Source: Streptomyces sp. JJ66 (lineage in GTDB: Bacteria > Actinomycetota > Actinomycetes > Streptomycetales > Streptomycetaceae). From it: a stretch of DNA of 50,140 bases. The stretch covers positions 138,419-188,558 of the forward strand of contig NZ_JAEVFI010000016.1 in NCBI RefSeq assembly GCF_019303495.1. Reading direction: 5' to 3'. Shown here one piece after another: positions 23,272 through 32,366 of this stretch. The position numbers were made by a program, and so were the translations under genes. Below the pieces are notes generated by a model. The model worked only from the letters and a program-made list of their open reading frames with translations. It searched no databases and was not told where the DNA came from. Numbering within the stretch: position 1 is the stretch's first letter; each line of letters starts with the position of its first letter.

Positions 23272-24687
23272 TCAGCCGGCGGCGCCGGAGCGGACGGCGG
23301 CCTCGTTGACCGCGTCGGCCACCGCGCCGGATACCTTCTCGTTGAAGACGCTGGGGATGATGTAGTTCGCGTTCAGCTCGTCCTGGCCCACCACGTCGGC
23401 CAGTGCACGAGCCGCCGCGAGCATCATCGCGTCGGTGACGGTGTGGGACTGGGCGTCCAGCAGGCCGCGGAAGACGCCGGGGAAGACCAGCACATTGTTG
23501 ATCTGGTTGGGGAAGTCCGAGCGTCCGGTGGCGACGACGGCGGCGGTCTGGCGGGCGATGGCCGGGTCGATCTCCGGGTCCGGGTTGGCCAGCGCGAAGA
23601 CGATCGCGCCCTCGGCCATGGTGGCCACGTCCTCGGCGGTGAGCACGTTGGGCGCGGAGACGCCGATGAAGACGTCGGCCCCGGACACGGCGTCCTTGAG
23701 CGTGCCGGTCACGCCGTCGGGGTTGGTGTTGTCGGCGATCCAGCGCAGCGCGGTGCCGCCGTCCACGCCGCGCAGGTCCTCCCGCTCGGCGTGCACGACG
23801 CCGTTGATGTCGCAGACGACGGCGTGCTTGACCCCGGCGGCCATGAGCAGCTTGAGGATCGCCGTACCGGCCGCGCCCGCGCCCGACATCACCACGCGCA
23901 CGTCCTCGATCGCCTTGTCCACGACGCGCAGCGCGTTGTGCAGGGCGGCCAGGACGACGATGGCGGTGCCGTGCTGGTCGTCGTGGAAGACGGGGATGTC
24001 CAGCGCCTCGCGCAGCCGGGCCTCGATCTCGAAGCAGCGCGGCGCGGAGATGTCCTCCAGGTTGATGCCCGCGAAGCCGGGGGCGATGGCCTTGACGATC
24101 TCCACGATGGCGTCGGTGTCCTGGGTATCCAGGCACAGCGGCCAGGCGTCGATGCCCGCGAAGCGTTTGAACAGGGCCGCCTTGCCCTCCATGACCGGCA
24201 GCGCGGCGTGCGGGCCGATGTTGCCCAGGCCCAGCACGGCCGAGCCGTCGGTGACGACGGCGACGCTGTTGCGCTTGATGGTCAGCCGCCGCGCGTCCTC
24301 GGGGTTGGCGGCGATCTGGGTGCACACGCGGGCGACGCCGGGCGTGTAGACCATGGAGAGGTCGTCACGGTTGCGAATGGGGTGCTTGGAGGACATCTCG
24401 ATCTTGCCGCCGAGGTGCATGAGGAAGGTACGGTCGGAGACCTTGCCCAGCGAGACGCCCTCGATCTGGCCGAGCTCGCGCACGATCGCGTTCGCGTGGT
24501 CGGTGGAGCTCGCGGCGATGGTGACGTCCATGCGGAGGCGCTCGTGCCCGGACGCCGTGACGTCGAGAGCGGTCACGTGCCCGCCCGAGGACTCCACGAC
24601 GCTGGTGATCTGACTGACCCCCGAGCCGCCGACCGGGACCTCCAGCCGGACGGTCATCGAGTAGGAGACGCTGGGCGCCGTTGCCAT
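23272..24687 (-). CDS. NAD-dependent malic enzyme with N-terminal ACT domain
   Basis: 471 residues from ATG 24687 behind GAGGAAG. Oxidatively decarboxylates malate to pyruvate. ACT-like regulatory domain at about 5-85 ([29 protein letters not shown]), then the malic enzyme core: [11 protein letters not shown] (catalytic Tyr), [36 protein letters not shown] (metal ligands), [11 protein letters not shown], and the dinucleotide fold [15 protein letters not shown]. The C terminus has [12 protein letters not shown] and [15 protein letters not shown]. The ACT domain suggests allosteric control by a small metabolite. Cofactor choice (NAD) is inferred from similarity to the actinobacterial ACT-containing form. 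Confidence 0.92.
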   Translation of the reverse strand: MATAPSVSYSMTVRLEVPVGGSGVSQITSVVESSGGHVTALDVTASGHERLRMDVTIAASSTDHANAIVRELGQIEGVSLGKVSDRTFLMHLGGKIEMSSKHPIRNRDDLSMVYTPGVARVCTQIAANPEDARRLTIKRNSVAVVTDGSAVLGLGNIGPHAALPVMEGKAALFKRFAGIDAWPLCLDTQDTDAIVEIVKAIAPGFAGINLEDISAPRCFEIEARLREALDIPVFHDDQHGTAIVVLAALHNALRVVDKAIEDVRVVMSGAGAAGTAILKLLMAAGVKHAVVCDINGVVHAEREDLRGVDGGTALRWIADNTNPDGVTGTLKDAVSGADVFIGVSAPNVLTAEDVATMAEGAIVFALANPDPEIDPAIARQTAAVVATGRSDFPNQINNVLVFPGVFRGLLDAQSHTVTDAMMLAAARALADVVGQDELNANYIIPSVFNEKVSGAVADAVNEAAVRSGAAG

Positions 24688-25070
24688 GCCGACTTCCTCT
24701 GCTTTCCTTCAAGCACTTCGCGGGTGCGCGTTTGCCTCCGAATCGTCGCACCTACCGCTGGGTACGCGGTAAGACGAGCCGGGTTCGGAAAATTGTTTCC
24801 ACCATACGAGAACCGGCGTCGCCGCGGATACCCGGGTGGCACCCCACACCGCCCCGGACATCAGGAAGCGGGTCTCCCCGCGCTGGGGAGACCCGCTTCC
24901 TGATGCGCTTGACGGCGCCGACCCGCCAGCTCGCCTCGCGGCAAGTGGTCGCTCGCGGCGACTAAGGTTGGGCCCGGGGGCATGGATCGGGCCGACGCCA
25001 CGTCCCAGGCTAACAAACGCCCCACCGGGCCTTGTTCCCCCGGGATAGCAGTGCTCGACGGGGCGGGCGG
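24688..25070. other. Intergenic region between malic enzyme and nsrR
   Basis: 383 bp. Proximal part should hold the malic enzyme promoter; a GGAAA-N4-TTTCC palindrome lies at 24787-24800. The strong hairpin at 24859-24905 ends the nsrR transcript. The rest (24906-25070) shows no gene or motif. Confidence 0.45.
24859..24905 (-). terminator. 21-bp perfect-stem terminator downstream of nsrR
   Basis: CATCAGGAAGCGGGTCTCCC at 24859-24878 (stem continues to 24879) pairs with 24885-24905 around loop GCGCT. It lies 165 bp after the nsrR stop on the minus strand, and about 170 bp upstream of the malic enzyme start. Confidence 0.7.
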
Positions 25071-25517
25071 TCAGTCCGCCGCGGGGCGGGGAGACAGGCT
25101 CAGCAGGACGGGGCGCGCCGGGCCGCTCACCAGTTCTTCGATGGTGAGCGGGTCAAGGGAGGCGTAGAAGGCTTCCTGCGCGGTGCGCAGCGCGTGGCGC
25201 AGGCGGCAGGAGCCGCGCAGGGGACACGGCGGATCGTCCTCGCAGCCGACCACATCCCCCGCGCCCTCCAGGTCCCGCACCAGGCGGCCCACCGAAGCGC
25301 GGCGCCCGGCCTCGGTGAGATAGAGACCGCCGCCCCGGCCGCGCCGGGCCTCCAGCACGCCGAGGTGCTGGAGGCGGGTGACGACCTTGGCCGCGTGGGT
25401 GTAGGGCGCTGCCACCGCGTCCGCCACCTCGCGGGTGGTCGGCGCGGAGTCCGCGTCCACCACCGCCAGCCGCATGGCGATGCGCAGCGCCAGGTCGGTG
25501 CCCTTGGTCAGTCGCAC
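25071..25517 (-). CDS. nsrR: Rrf2-family nitric oxide-sensing repressor NsrR
   Basis: 148 residues from GTG 25517. N-terminal winged helix (LTKGTDLALRIAMRLAVVD, THAAKVVTRLQHLGVLEARR, GRGGGLYLTEAG) and three Cys in the Rrf2 spacing C-x5-C-x5-C at residues 92, 98 and 104, matching the [4Fe-4S] ligands of Streptomyces NsrR (93, 99, 105). NO damages the cluster and releases DNA. The neighbour upstream is hmp, the classic NsrR target, with two NsrR-like palindromes in its promoter region. Its own upstream region has a GATGCGCATC palindrome at 25577-25586 that could serve autoregulation. An IscR identity is less likely given this context. Confidence 0.9.
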   Translation of the reverse strand: MRLTKGTDLALRIAMRLAVVDADSAPTTREVADAVAAPYTHAAKVVTRLQHLGVLEARRGRGGGLYLTEAGRRASVGRLVRDLEGAGDVVGCEDDPPCPLRGSCRLRHALRTAQEAFYASLDPLTIEELVSGPARPVLLSLSPRPAAD

Positions 25518-25640
25518 GAGACCATCGTAAGAGCTCCGCCAGCTCCGCCAGCTCCGGCAGGCCGGCCGGGCGGCCTGATGCGCATCTGGGAGTCCGCATT
25601 CCGCCAGGGGCTCTCGGCGGCCCGGAGCGGCCTGGGGAGG

Positions 25641-26840
25641 TCAGTCGCGGCCCAGCCACAGGTCGGGGCCGAAGACCTCGTAGTGGATGGCGGCGGGTGC
25701 CACCCCCTGCTCCAGCAGGGCGCCGCGCACCGACTTCAGGTAGGGCAGGGGGCCGCAGAGGTAGGCGGTCAGACCCGGGGGGAGGTCCAGCGCGGCCACG
25801 TCGGTGCGTCCCGCCCGGGCGCCGGGCACCGAGGCGTGGGCGTCCTCGTACCACAGGTGCAGGCTGGCGCCCGGGAGTTCGCTGGTCAGCCGGGTCAGCT
25901 CCGCCCGGTGGGCGTGGTCGGCGGGGGTGCGGTCCGCGTGTGCGACCAGGACCGGCCGGGTGGAGCCGGTGGCCGCCAGGTGGTCGAGCATGGCCAGCAT
26001 CGGGGTGGCGCCGATTCCGGCCGAGGCCAGCAGCAGCGGGCCCTCGCCCTCGGGCAGGGTGAGCCCGCCGAAGGGGGCGGACACGGTGAGGGTGTCACCC
26101 GGCCGGACGTTCTCGTGCAGCCAGGAGGAGACCTCGCCCTGGGGCCTGGCGTCTTCCCCGCGCAGGCGCTTGACGGTGATGCGCCACTCGGGGTGGCCCG
26201 GGGCCTGGGAGAGGCTGTACTGGCGGATCTGCCGGGCCCCGTCCGGCAGCGTCGCCTGGACGCTGACGTACTGGCCCGGCAGGAAGGGCTCGACGGGGCC
26301 GCCGTCGGCGCGGCGCAGGGTGAGGGAGACCGCGTCGGGTGTCTCCGCGTGGCGTCCGCTCACCACCATGTCGCGCCACACCTCGCCCTCGGCGACGCCG
26401 CTCTCCTGGTAGAGCTGGGCTTCTGCCGCGATGAGGGCGTTGGCCATCAGCCAGTAGACCTCGTCCCAGGCCGCGGCCACCTCGGGCGTGACGGCCTCGC
26501 CCAGGACCTCGACGATCGCCGCGAACAGGTGCTCGTGGACGATCTTGTACTGCTCGGAGGTGACGCCCAGTGAGGCGTGTTTGTGGGCGATGCGGGCCAT
26601 CATCGCGTCCGGGCGCTCGTCGGGCCGCTCGACCAGGAAGGTGGCGAAGGTGGCGATCGACCCGGCCAGGGCCTGCTTCTGGGTGCCGTCGGCCTGGTGG
26701 CCCCGGTTGAACAGGTCGCGCAGCAGCTCCGGGTGGGCGGCGAACATCCGGGGGTAGAAGCGCTCGGTGATCTCCCCGATGGCCCCGCCCACGACGGGCA
26801 GCGTGGCGCGGACGACCGGGAGGGACTGTTCGGAGAGCAC
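25641..26840 (-). CDS. hmpA: Flavohaemoprotein nitric oxide dioxygenase
   Basis: 399 residues from GTG 26840 with GGAG about 10 bases upstream. Oxidises NO to nitrate with NAD(P)H and O2. Globin domain about 1-140 (ITERFYPRMFAAHPELLRDL, HKHASLGVTSEQYKIVHEHL, with the proximal His in KHASLGV). FAD domain about 150-260 (FLPGQYVSVQ, RQYSLSQAPG). NAD domain to the end (LLASAGIGATPMLAMLDHL, YLCGPLPYLKSVRGALLEQG, HYEVFGPD). It forms a regulatory pair with nsrR, which lies 123 bp downstream on the same strand. Expression is predicted to be repressed by NsrR through the site at 26851-26873, which overlaps the promoter. Confidence 0.95.
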   Translation of the reverse strand: MLSEQSLPVVRATLPVVGGAIGEITERFYPRMFAAHPELLRDLFNRGHQADGTQKQALAGSIATFATFLVERPDERPDAMMARIAHKHASLGVTSEQYKIVHEHLFAAIVEVLGEAVTPEVAAAWDEVYWLMANALIAAEAQLYQESGVAEGEVWRDMVVSGRHAETPDAVSLTLRRADGGPVEPFLPGQYVSVQATLPDGARQIRQYSLSQAPGHPEWRITVKRLRGEDARPQGEVSSWLHENVRPGDTLTVSAPFGGLTLPEGEGPLLLASAGIGATPMLAMLDHLAATGSTRPVLVAHADRTPADHAHRAELTRLTSELPGASLHLWYEDAHASVPGARAGRTDVAALDLPPGLTAYLCGPLPYLKSVRGALLEQGVAPAAIHYEVFGPDLWLGRD

Positions 26841-26850
26841 GGCGACTCCA

Positions 26851-26873
26851 AAGAGGTAGATAGTATTCGTATT
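26851..26873 (-). promoter_or_regulatory. NsrR-like operator upstream of hmpA
   Basis: Minus strand reads AATACGAATA then CTATCTACC and ends CTCTT, an 11-1-11 arrangement with AA and TT ends. By eye it agrees at about 18 of 23 positions with the S. coelicolor hmpA1 NsrR site as I remember it. It ends 10 bases before the hmpA start codon. Confidence 0.65.
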
Positions 26874-26949
26874 TACGGCGACACCCGCGCACGGGCAGAC
26901 GACGATCAGGCCCACCGGCCTCGACCGGCTGCTGACCCGACCCTAGCAA

Positions 26950-26972
26950 AATACGTATCTGAGATACCACTT
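26950..26972. promoter_or_regulatory. Second NsrR-like palindrome
   Basis: Core GTATCT-G-AGATAC (26955-26967) is a perfect 6-1-6 palindrome, flanked by AA and TT at the 11-1-11 edges. It resembles the remembered S. coelicolor hmpA2 site. It lies about 110 bp upstream of the hmpA start, just past the helD stop codon, in an AT-rich patch. Confidence 0.6.
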
Positions 26973-27046
26973 AAACGAAGTGGGGAGCGCCACAGCCACC
27001 GGCGGCCCGGTGGGGGCGTACCCGTGGGGACGTTTCTGGCGGGTGC

Positions 27047-29416
27047 TCAGCTCTCCCGCAGCAGGTCGGGCACGCCCGCCGCGTCCGGCAGGTCCCGGGG
27101 GCCGGAGAGGATCGTCAGCCGCTGCGTGGCCCGGGTCAGCGCGACGTAGAGCACCCGCAGCCCGGCGGGCGACTCGTCCGCGATCCCGGCCGGGGTCACC
27201 ACCACCGTCGCGTCGTACTCCAGCCCCTTGGCCTCCAGACTGCCCAGGGCCACCACGCGCCCGCCCAGCCCGGCCAGCCAGCTCGCGGCCTCGGCGCGCT
27301 GGGCCATCGGCACCACGACGCCGACCGTGCCCTCGACCTCCGCCAGCAGCCGCCGCGCCTCCGCGCGCACGGAACCGGCGAGGTCACCGGCGTCCGCGAC
27401 GGCGAACCGGGGCACCACGCCGGTGGAGCGCACCGCCTTCGGCGGCTGCGTGCCGGGCATGGCGAGCGTCAGCACCCGCGAGGCGAGGTCCGCGATCTCG
27501 GCCGGGTTGCGGTAGTTGACGGTCAGTTCGAAACGGCGGCGCGGGCGCGAGCCCAGGGCCTCGGCGCGCGCCTCGGCGGCCTCCTCGTGGTCAGACCACG
27601 AGGACTGCGCCGGGTCGCCCACGATCGTCCACGTCGCCTGGCGTCCACGGCGGCCGATCATGCGCCACTGCATCGGCGTCACGTCCTGCGCCTCGTCCAC
27701 GATGACGTGCGCGTAGTCGCGGCGCTCCTCGGGCGCGACCTCGCGGCGCTCACGCCGGGTGGGGTCGCGGTCGGCGGCGGTGGTGACCTCGGCGAGCCCG
27801 GTGAACTGCTCCAGCGGATCGATCTCGGTCTTCTTCGGCCTGGCCACGGCGCCCAGCACGGCGTGCAGCTCGTCCAGCAAAGCGACGTCGTGCACGGACA
27901 CCGGTCCCTGCCCGGCGTCATCCAGCCGGGACAGCGAGCGAGCCAGCCGCCGCACCTCACGCGGCTGGAGCACGCGGCGCGCGAAGCGGCCCAGCCGCCG
28001 CTCGTCGCGCATCGCGGCCAGCACCCGGCGCGGGGTCAGCTCGGGCCACCAGGCGGCGAGGAAGTCGGTGAAGGCGTCCTCCTCGCGCACGTCCTCGTCG
28101 AACGCCTCCCGGGCCTCGGCGGCCAGCTCCGGGTCCGAGCCGGGCGGGTAGCGCACCGGCCCTGTGGACTTGACCCACAGCGCGTCCAGCAGCAGCTTGC
28201 GGGCGCGCGGACGCAGCAGGTTGACGGGCGCGGTGCCGCCGAGCGCCGCGCCGCGGATCGCGCGCAGCTCCTCGGTGTCCAGCTCCACCCGCGCGCCGAA
28301 CGCGACCACCCGCAGCCCGCGCGCGGCCACCGGATCGCCCGCCAGCTCCAGCGCCCCCCGGACCGCGCGGCGTAGCACCTTCGTCATACGCGCCGAGCCC
28401 TTGACGCGGGCGACGGGCTGCGGATCGTACGCGTCGGCCCGCGCGCCCTCGACCAGCGAGCCGAGCGCGCGGATGATCACCTGCCCCTCCTCACCCAGCG
28501 ACGGCAGCACGCCCTCGGTGTAGGCGACGAGCAGCGGGGTCGGGCTGACCACGAGGATGCCGCCCGCGAAGCGGCGCCGGTCGCGGTAGAGCAGGTAGGC
28601 GGCGCGGTGCAGGGCGACGGCGGTCTTGCCGGTGCCGGGCCCGCCCTCGACCTCGGTGACGGCGGCGGCCGGGGCGCGGATCACCTCGTCCTGCTCGGCC
28701 TGGATGGAGGCCACGATGTCGCGCATGGTGTGGCCACGGGCCCGGCCCAGCGCGGCCATGAGTGCCCCGTCACCGACGGCGGGCAGCTCCGCGCCGTCCA
28801 GGTACGCGGTCAGCTCCGGGCGCAGCAGGTCGTCCTCGACACCGAGCACCTTGCGACCGCGCGAGCGGATCACGCGACGGCGCACGACGCGGCCGGGGTC
28901 GATCGGCGTGGCCCGGTAGAACGGCGCGGCGGCGGGCGCGCGCCAGTCGATGACCAGCGGCGTGTAGTCGGCGTCCAGCACACCGAGGCGGCCGATGTGC
29001 AGGGTCTCGGCGATGTCGGCGGTCTGGTCCGGTCGGATGGCGCCGTCAGCGGGTTCGACGGAGGTGTAGGCGCCGTCGGGGCCGCGCTCCCCCGTCTTGC
29101 CGTCCAGCAGGTCGATGCGGCCGAACAGGAAGTCCTCGTACTCGCTGTTCAGCCGGTTTAGGTGCACCCCGGCCCGGTAGACCTGCGCGTCCCGCTCGGC
29201 CAGCGCGCCGGGCGTGCCGACCTGGGCGCGCTGGCCCGCGTCGGCCATGAGGAACTCGGCCTCGTGGATCTTCTCCTCCAGGCGGCGGTAGACCGCGTCC
29301 AGGTGATCCTGCTCCGCGCCGATCTCCCGTTCGCGCACGCCTGTGTCCCGCGCCTCCAACGCAAGGGCCCCCTTCTGCTGTACCCAGGGCAGCCGTCTAC
29401 CGTACGCCACGCTCAC
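27047..29416 (-). CDS. helD: HelD-like UvrD-family helicase (RNA polymerase recycling factor)
   Basis: About 789 residues from GTG 29416; GTG 29410 is equally possible. The N-terminal coiled coil (about 20-75, EREIGAEQDHLDAVYRRLEE) is the arm that enters the RNA polymerase secondary channel in HelD proteins. Walker A EGGPGTGKTAVALH at about 258-265, Walker B VIVDEAQDVTPMQW near 574, WTIVGDPAQS, LTVNYRNPAEIA and VLYVALTRATQRL follow the superfamily 1 order. The 300-residue insert between Walker A and B is normal for HelD. Actinobacterial HelD removes stalled RNA polymerase from DNA, and some members protect against rifamycins. The stop is 207 bp upstream of the hmpA start. Confidence 0.88.
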   Translation of the reverse strand: MSVAYGRRLPWVQQKGALALEARDTGVREREIGAEQDHLDAVYRRLEEKIHEAEFLMADAGQRAQVGTPGALAERDAQVYRAGVHLNRLNSEYEDFLFGRIDLLDGKTGERGPDGAYTSVEPADGAIRPDQTADIAETLHIGRLGVLDADYTPLVIDWRAPAAAPFYRATPIDPGRVVRRRVIRSRGRKVLGVEDDLLRPELTAYLDGAELPAVGDGALMAALGRARGHTMRDIVASIQAEQDEVIRAPAAAVTEVEGGPGTGKTAVALHRAAYLLYRDRRRFAGGILVVSPTPLLVAYTEGVLPSLGEEGQVIIRALGSLVEGARADAYDPQPVARVKGSARMTKVLRRAVRGALELAGDPVAARGLRVVAFGARVELDTEELRAIRGAALGGTAPVNLLRPRARKLLLDALWVKSTGPVRYPPGSDPELAAEAREAFDEDVREEDAFTDFLAAWWPELTPRRVLAAMRDERRLGRFARRVLQPREVRRLARSLSRLDDAGQGPVSVHDVALLDELHAVLGAVARPKKTEIDPLEQFTGLAEVTTAADRDPTRRERREVAPEERRDYAHVIVDEAQDVTPMQWRMIGRRGRQATWTIVGDPAQSSWSDHEEAAEARAEALGSRPRRRFELTVNYRNPAEIADLASRVLTLAMPGTQPPKAVRSTGVVPRFAVADAGDLAGSVRAEARRLLAEVEGTVGVVVPMAQRAEAASWLAGLGGRVVALGSLEAKGLEYDATVVVTPAGIADESPAGLRVLYVALTRATQRLTILSGPRDLPDAAGVPDLLRES

Positions 29417-29540
29417 CCCCCGCGCACGCGCGCCCACCCGTGCCGGCACACACGGGTGTCTCGGGTTCACGTCCCGTCATACACCCGCACGCCCGGCAGG
29501 CGGTGGTCAGCCGCGACCGCCGGGCGTCAGGGGCGGGGGG

Positions 29541-30245
29541 TCACGCGCCGGTGTTGACGGTGACCAGGTGGTCGCCGTCGAGGGTGCGGACCTCGAAACG
29601 GGCGATCTCGGCCGGGGCGTAGGCGGCACCTCCGGTGAAGTAGTCCGACTCCTGCCAGCCGTAGCCGGTGGCGGACACCGCCCAGGTGGTGACCGTCTGC
29701 TCGGTGCCGTCCCGGCCGACGGCGACCAGGTCACAGCGTTCCGGGCCGCTCAGGCCGGTCAGCTTGACGGCGACCTGCGTGCCCCAGTCACGCGGGACGA
29801 GGGCGACGGTGGCGGCGACGTCGGTCGCGGGGTCGGAGGCGCTGACCTTCTGTCCGTCCTCGTAGACGGCTTGCGCGAGCGTGCCCCCGGGGGCCTGGTC
29901 CTGCCCGCCGAGCACGGCCGCGCCCGCCAGCGGGGCGGCGATGATCAGCGCGGCTGCGGCTGCCACTAGCGTCAGGCGCCTGCGGCGGTGGCGACGCCGG
30001 TCGGTGCCAGCCTCGTCCAGCAGGCGGTCCAGCAGCTTGGGGTCCGGGCGGGCGGTGAGCGCGCTGGCGTGCGGCGCGTCCTGGGCGAAGTCGGCCAGCA
30101 CCGGGCCGAGCGGCAGCAGTTCCTGGAGCTCGTGGGCGCATGGGTCGCAGGCCGCGAGGTGTTCCTCGAAGCGCGCGGCGTCGGCTTCGTCGAGCGCCCC
30201 GATGGCGTAGGCACCGACGTCGGTGTGGTGCACGGGCGACGTCAT
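29541..30245 (-). CDS. rsuA: Membrane anti-sigma factor with zinc-binding ZAS domain (RsuA-like)
   Basis: 234 residues from ATG 30245, overlapping the sigma gene stop by 4 bases. The N-terminal anti-sigma domain has the zinc motif (HTDVGAYAIGALDEADAARF and then EEHLAACDPC: His-x3-Cys-x2-Cys). One transmembrane helix at about 88-112 (LTLVAAAAALIIAAPLAGAAV). The extracytoplasmic C-terminal domain (about 120-234) holds regularly spaced beta motifs (TVALVPRDWGTQVAVKLTGL, SATGYGWQESDYFTGG) as in RskA-type proteins. It binds and silences the ECF sigma encoded just upstream until a signal triggers release. Name by position and similarity to S. coelicolor RsuA. Confidence 0.85.
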   Translation of the reverse strand: MTSPVHHTDVGAYAIGALDEADAARFEEHLAACDPCAHELQELLPLGPVLADFAQDAPHASALTARPDPKLLDRLLDEAGTDRRRHRRRRLTLVAAAAALIIAAPLAGAAVLGGQDQAPGGTLAQAVYEDGQKVSASDPATDVAATVALVPRDWGTQVAVKLTGLSGPERCDLVAVGRDGTEQTVTTWAVSATGYGWQESDYFTGGAAYAPAEIARFEVRTLDGDHLVTVNTGA

Positions 30246-30772
30246 GCCGTCACTCCTCTTTCCTCAAGCGAGAGCTTCAGCGAGCGCAGCGCGTAGAAGA
30301 CCCGGGACCGCACCGTACCGGGCGGTACCTGGAGCACGCTGGCGGCCTCCCCCACCGTGCGGCCCTTGAAGTACGTCTCGATCAGCGCCTCGCGGTGCGC
30401 CTCGGTGAGGTCGCCCAGCGCTTCGGAAATCAGCATCATGCGCAGCGCGCGGTCGATCTCGTCAGCGGCGGGCAGCGCCTCCAGCGGCGCCCCGCCCTCG
30501 ACGGACACCTCCTGCGGGCGGGCCCGGCGGCTGCGGTGCCCGTCGATGACGATGCGCCGGGCCACCGTCACCAGCCACGGCCGCACCGATCCGGTAGCGT
30601 GCCGCAGCTGCTCGGCGTTGCGCCAGGCGCGCAGCAGTGTCTCCTGTACGACATCCTCGGCGCGGTGGCGATCGCCGCCGACCAGCCGCAGCACGAACCC
30701 GTACAGCGGACCCGCGTGTTCGTCGTAGAGGGCACGTATAAGGGCGTCGTCCTGCGACGTTCTGTCGGCCAC
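30242..30772 (-). CDS. sigU: ECF RNA polymerase sigma factor (SigU-like)
   Basis: 176 residues from GTG 30772, chosen because GTGAGGA precedes it; a longer frame to 30805 lacks a site. Region 2 at about 8-75 (ALYDEHAGPLYGFVLRLVGG, DVVQETLLRAWRN, RPWLVTVARRIVIDGHR) and region 4 at about 115-170 (LTEAHREALIETYFKGRTVG, PPGTVRSRVFYALRSLK). Translationally coupled to its anti-sigma factor. In S. coelicolor SigU affects development and secreted proteins; equivalence here rests on gene order. It may control its own operon from the 112 bp upstream. Confidence 0.85.
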   Translation of the reverse strand: MADRTSQDDALIRALYDEHAGPLYGFVLRLVGGDRHRAEDVVQETLLRAWRNAEQLRHATGSVRPWLVTVARRIVIDGHRSRRARPQEVSVEGGAPLEALPAADEIDRALRMMLISEALGDLTEAHREALIETYFKGRTVGEAASVLQVPPGTVRSRVFYALRSLKLSLEERGVTA

Positions 30773-30884
30773 GGCGGCATCCTCACCCACACCCACACTC
30801 CACAACCGGTTCTTGGCAATCTCCGCGTTTGACGTGGTGTACGCGCCCCCAAGGCGTACCGTTCACCGGTTACCCAGCCCGGAG

Positions 30885-32285
30885 TCATTCCGGGGCGTCG
30901 GCGTCCAGGGCTAGGCGGTAGCCGCGTTTGACTACGGTGTGGATGAGTTTCGGGGCGCCCAGGGCGGCGCGGAGGCGGGCCATCGCGGTTTCCACGGCGT
31001 GTTCGTCGCGGCCGGAGCCGGGCAGGGCGCGCAGGAGGTCGGCGCGGGAGACCACCCAGCCGGGGCGCCGCGCCAGTGCGTCCAGGAGCGCCATGCCCGC
31101 CGGGGGGACGGGGCGCAGCTCGCCGTCCACGAGAACGGCGTGGCCCCGGATTTCCAGGCGCCGCCCGGCGACGGCCAGCACCGGCGCCCGCTTCGGCAGC
31201 CGCGTGCACAGCAGTTGCACCAGGGGGCCGAGGCGGAAGCGTTCGGGCGCTTCGGTGGGCACCCCGTGGGCGGCGAGCGGCGCGGCGGTGACCGGGCCGA
31301 CGCAGGCGGCGTAGACGTCGTGCCGCAGGGCCTCCAGCAGTGCGTCGCCCAGCCCGCGTTCCCGGGCGCGGGTCAGCAGGGACAGTGCGGCGGGGGCGCT
31401 GGTGAAGGTGACGGCGTCCAGCGTGCGGGCGGTCACGGCGTCCACCATGCGGTCCAGGGGGCCGGGGTCCTCGGGGGGCAGCCAGCGGTAGACGGGCACG
31501 GGGATGACCTCGGCCCCGGCGTCGCGCAGCGTCTGGCTGAAGTCGGACAGGGGTTCGCCGTGCAGCTGGACGGCGATGCGGCGGCCCTTGACGCCTTCGG
31601 CCAGCAGCCGTTCGCGCACCTCGGCCAGCGATTCGGACGCCGGGGCCCAGCGTTCGCTCAGCCCGGCCGCCCGGATCGCGCCGCGCACCTTGGGGCCGCG
31701 CGCGAGGAGTTCGGCGCGGCCGAGCACGGCGAGCAGGTCCTCGCCCAGGGCCCAGCCGTGCGCGGCCTCCACCCAGCCGCGGAAGCCGATGGCGGTGGTG
31801 GCGATCACGGTGTCGGGTGGCGTAGCGAGGAGTCGCTGGGTGGCGCTGAGGAGTTCGGTGTCGTCGGCGAGCGGGAGGATGCGCAGGGCGGGCGCGTGCT
31901 GGACGGTGGCGCCGCGACGCTCCAGCAGGGCGATCAGCTCCTCCGCGCGCCGGGCGGCGGTGACGCCGACGGTGAAGCCGTCCAGCGGCCTGACCTCACC
32001 CGGGTTCCCCCGCCGGGTACGGGCGCCCGGCGTACCCGACGCGCCCGTCCCCCGCCCGCCCCCGCCGCGTCCGTCCCCGCCGCGCGGACGCTCGCCCGCA
32101 CCGCCCAGCCCGGCCACGTCCGCCCCCACGCCGGGCACGTCCGCCCCCACGCCGGGCACGTCCGCCCCCACGCCGGGCACGTCCGCCCCCGCGCCGGGCA
32201 CGTCCGCCCCCGCCCCGGGCACGTCCGCCGTCGGCGGTGTCGGCCCCGGCGGGCGGTGCTGCGGCGTGCTGTCGTGCTGTGGCAT
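30885..32285 (-). CDS. nnaR: HemD-like/winged-helix fusion regulator (NnaR type)
   Basis: 466 residues from ATG 32285. Residues 1-105 are a low-complexity leader with a DVPGVGA repeat array. Then comes a uroporphyrinogen-III synthase fold (about 110-350: GFTVGVTAARRAEELIALLE, FTSAPAALSLLTRA, VYAACVGPVTAAPLAAHGV) and an OmpR-type DNA-binding domain (about 365-460: LVDGELRPVPPAGMALLDAL, AVETAMARLRAALG, IHTVVKRGYRLAL). The same fusion is NnaR (SCO2958), which acts with GlnR on nitrate and nitrite assimilation. The neighbour narK fits. GlnR-box-like sites lie 80-120 bp upstream. Whether the HemD part still makes uroporphyrinogen III or senses a tetrapyrrole is open. Confidence 0.88.
   Translation of the reverse strand: MPQHDSTPQHRPPGPTPPTADVPGAGADVPGAGADVPGVGADVPGVGADVPGVGADVAGLGGAGERPRGGDGRGGGGRGTGASGTPGARTRRGNPGEVRPLDGFTVGVTAARRAEELIALLERRGATVQHAPALRILPLADDTELLSATQRLLATPPDTVIATTAIGFRGWVEAAHGWALGEDLLAVLGRAELLARGPKVRGAIRAAGLSERWAPASESLAEVRERLLAEGVKGRRIAVQLHGEPLSDFSQTLRDAGAEVIPVPVYRWLPPEDPGPLDRMVDAVTARTLDAVTFTSAPAALSLLTRARERGLGDALLEALRHDVYAACVGPVTAAPLAAHGVPTEAPERFRLGPLVQLLCTRLPKRAPVLAVAGRRLEIRGHAVLVDGELRPVPPAGMALLDALARRPGWVVSRADLLRALPGSGRDEHAVETAMARLRAALGAPKLIHTVVKRGYRLALDADAPE
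32115..32229 (-). repeat. 21-bp in-frame minisatellite encoding DVPGVGA-type repeats
   Basis: Five contiguous 21-bp units start at 32115, 32136, 32157, 32178 and 32199 (plus strand CACGTCCGCCCCCACGCCGG plus G), then a partial unit. The first three are nearly identical and the last two differ by one or two bases. In the protein they give DVPGxGA heptads, containing elastin-like VPGVG. No spacers, so not CRISPR. Confidence 0.95.
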
Positions 32286-32366
32286 CGGTGGTCCTCGTCC
32301 CCGTCTGCGCGTTCAGACCGTGGCTCCGAGCCTGCCCCCGGCGGGTGACAGGCTCGGTTCCATCGG

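Noticed and set aside
23182..24903. Long plus-strand frame opposite the malic enzyme
   Set aside because: No recognisable motif; antisense shadow.
32115..32229. Regular 21-bp repeats suggested a CRISPR array
   Set aside because: Units are contiguous without spacers, in frame with a coding region and too short; they encode a peptide repeat.
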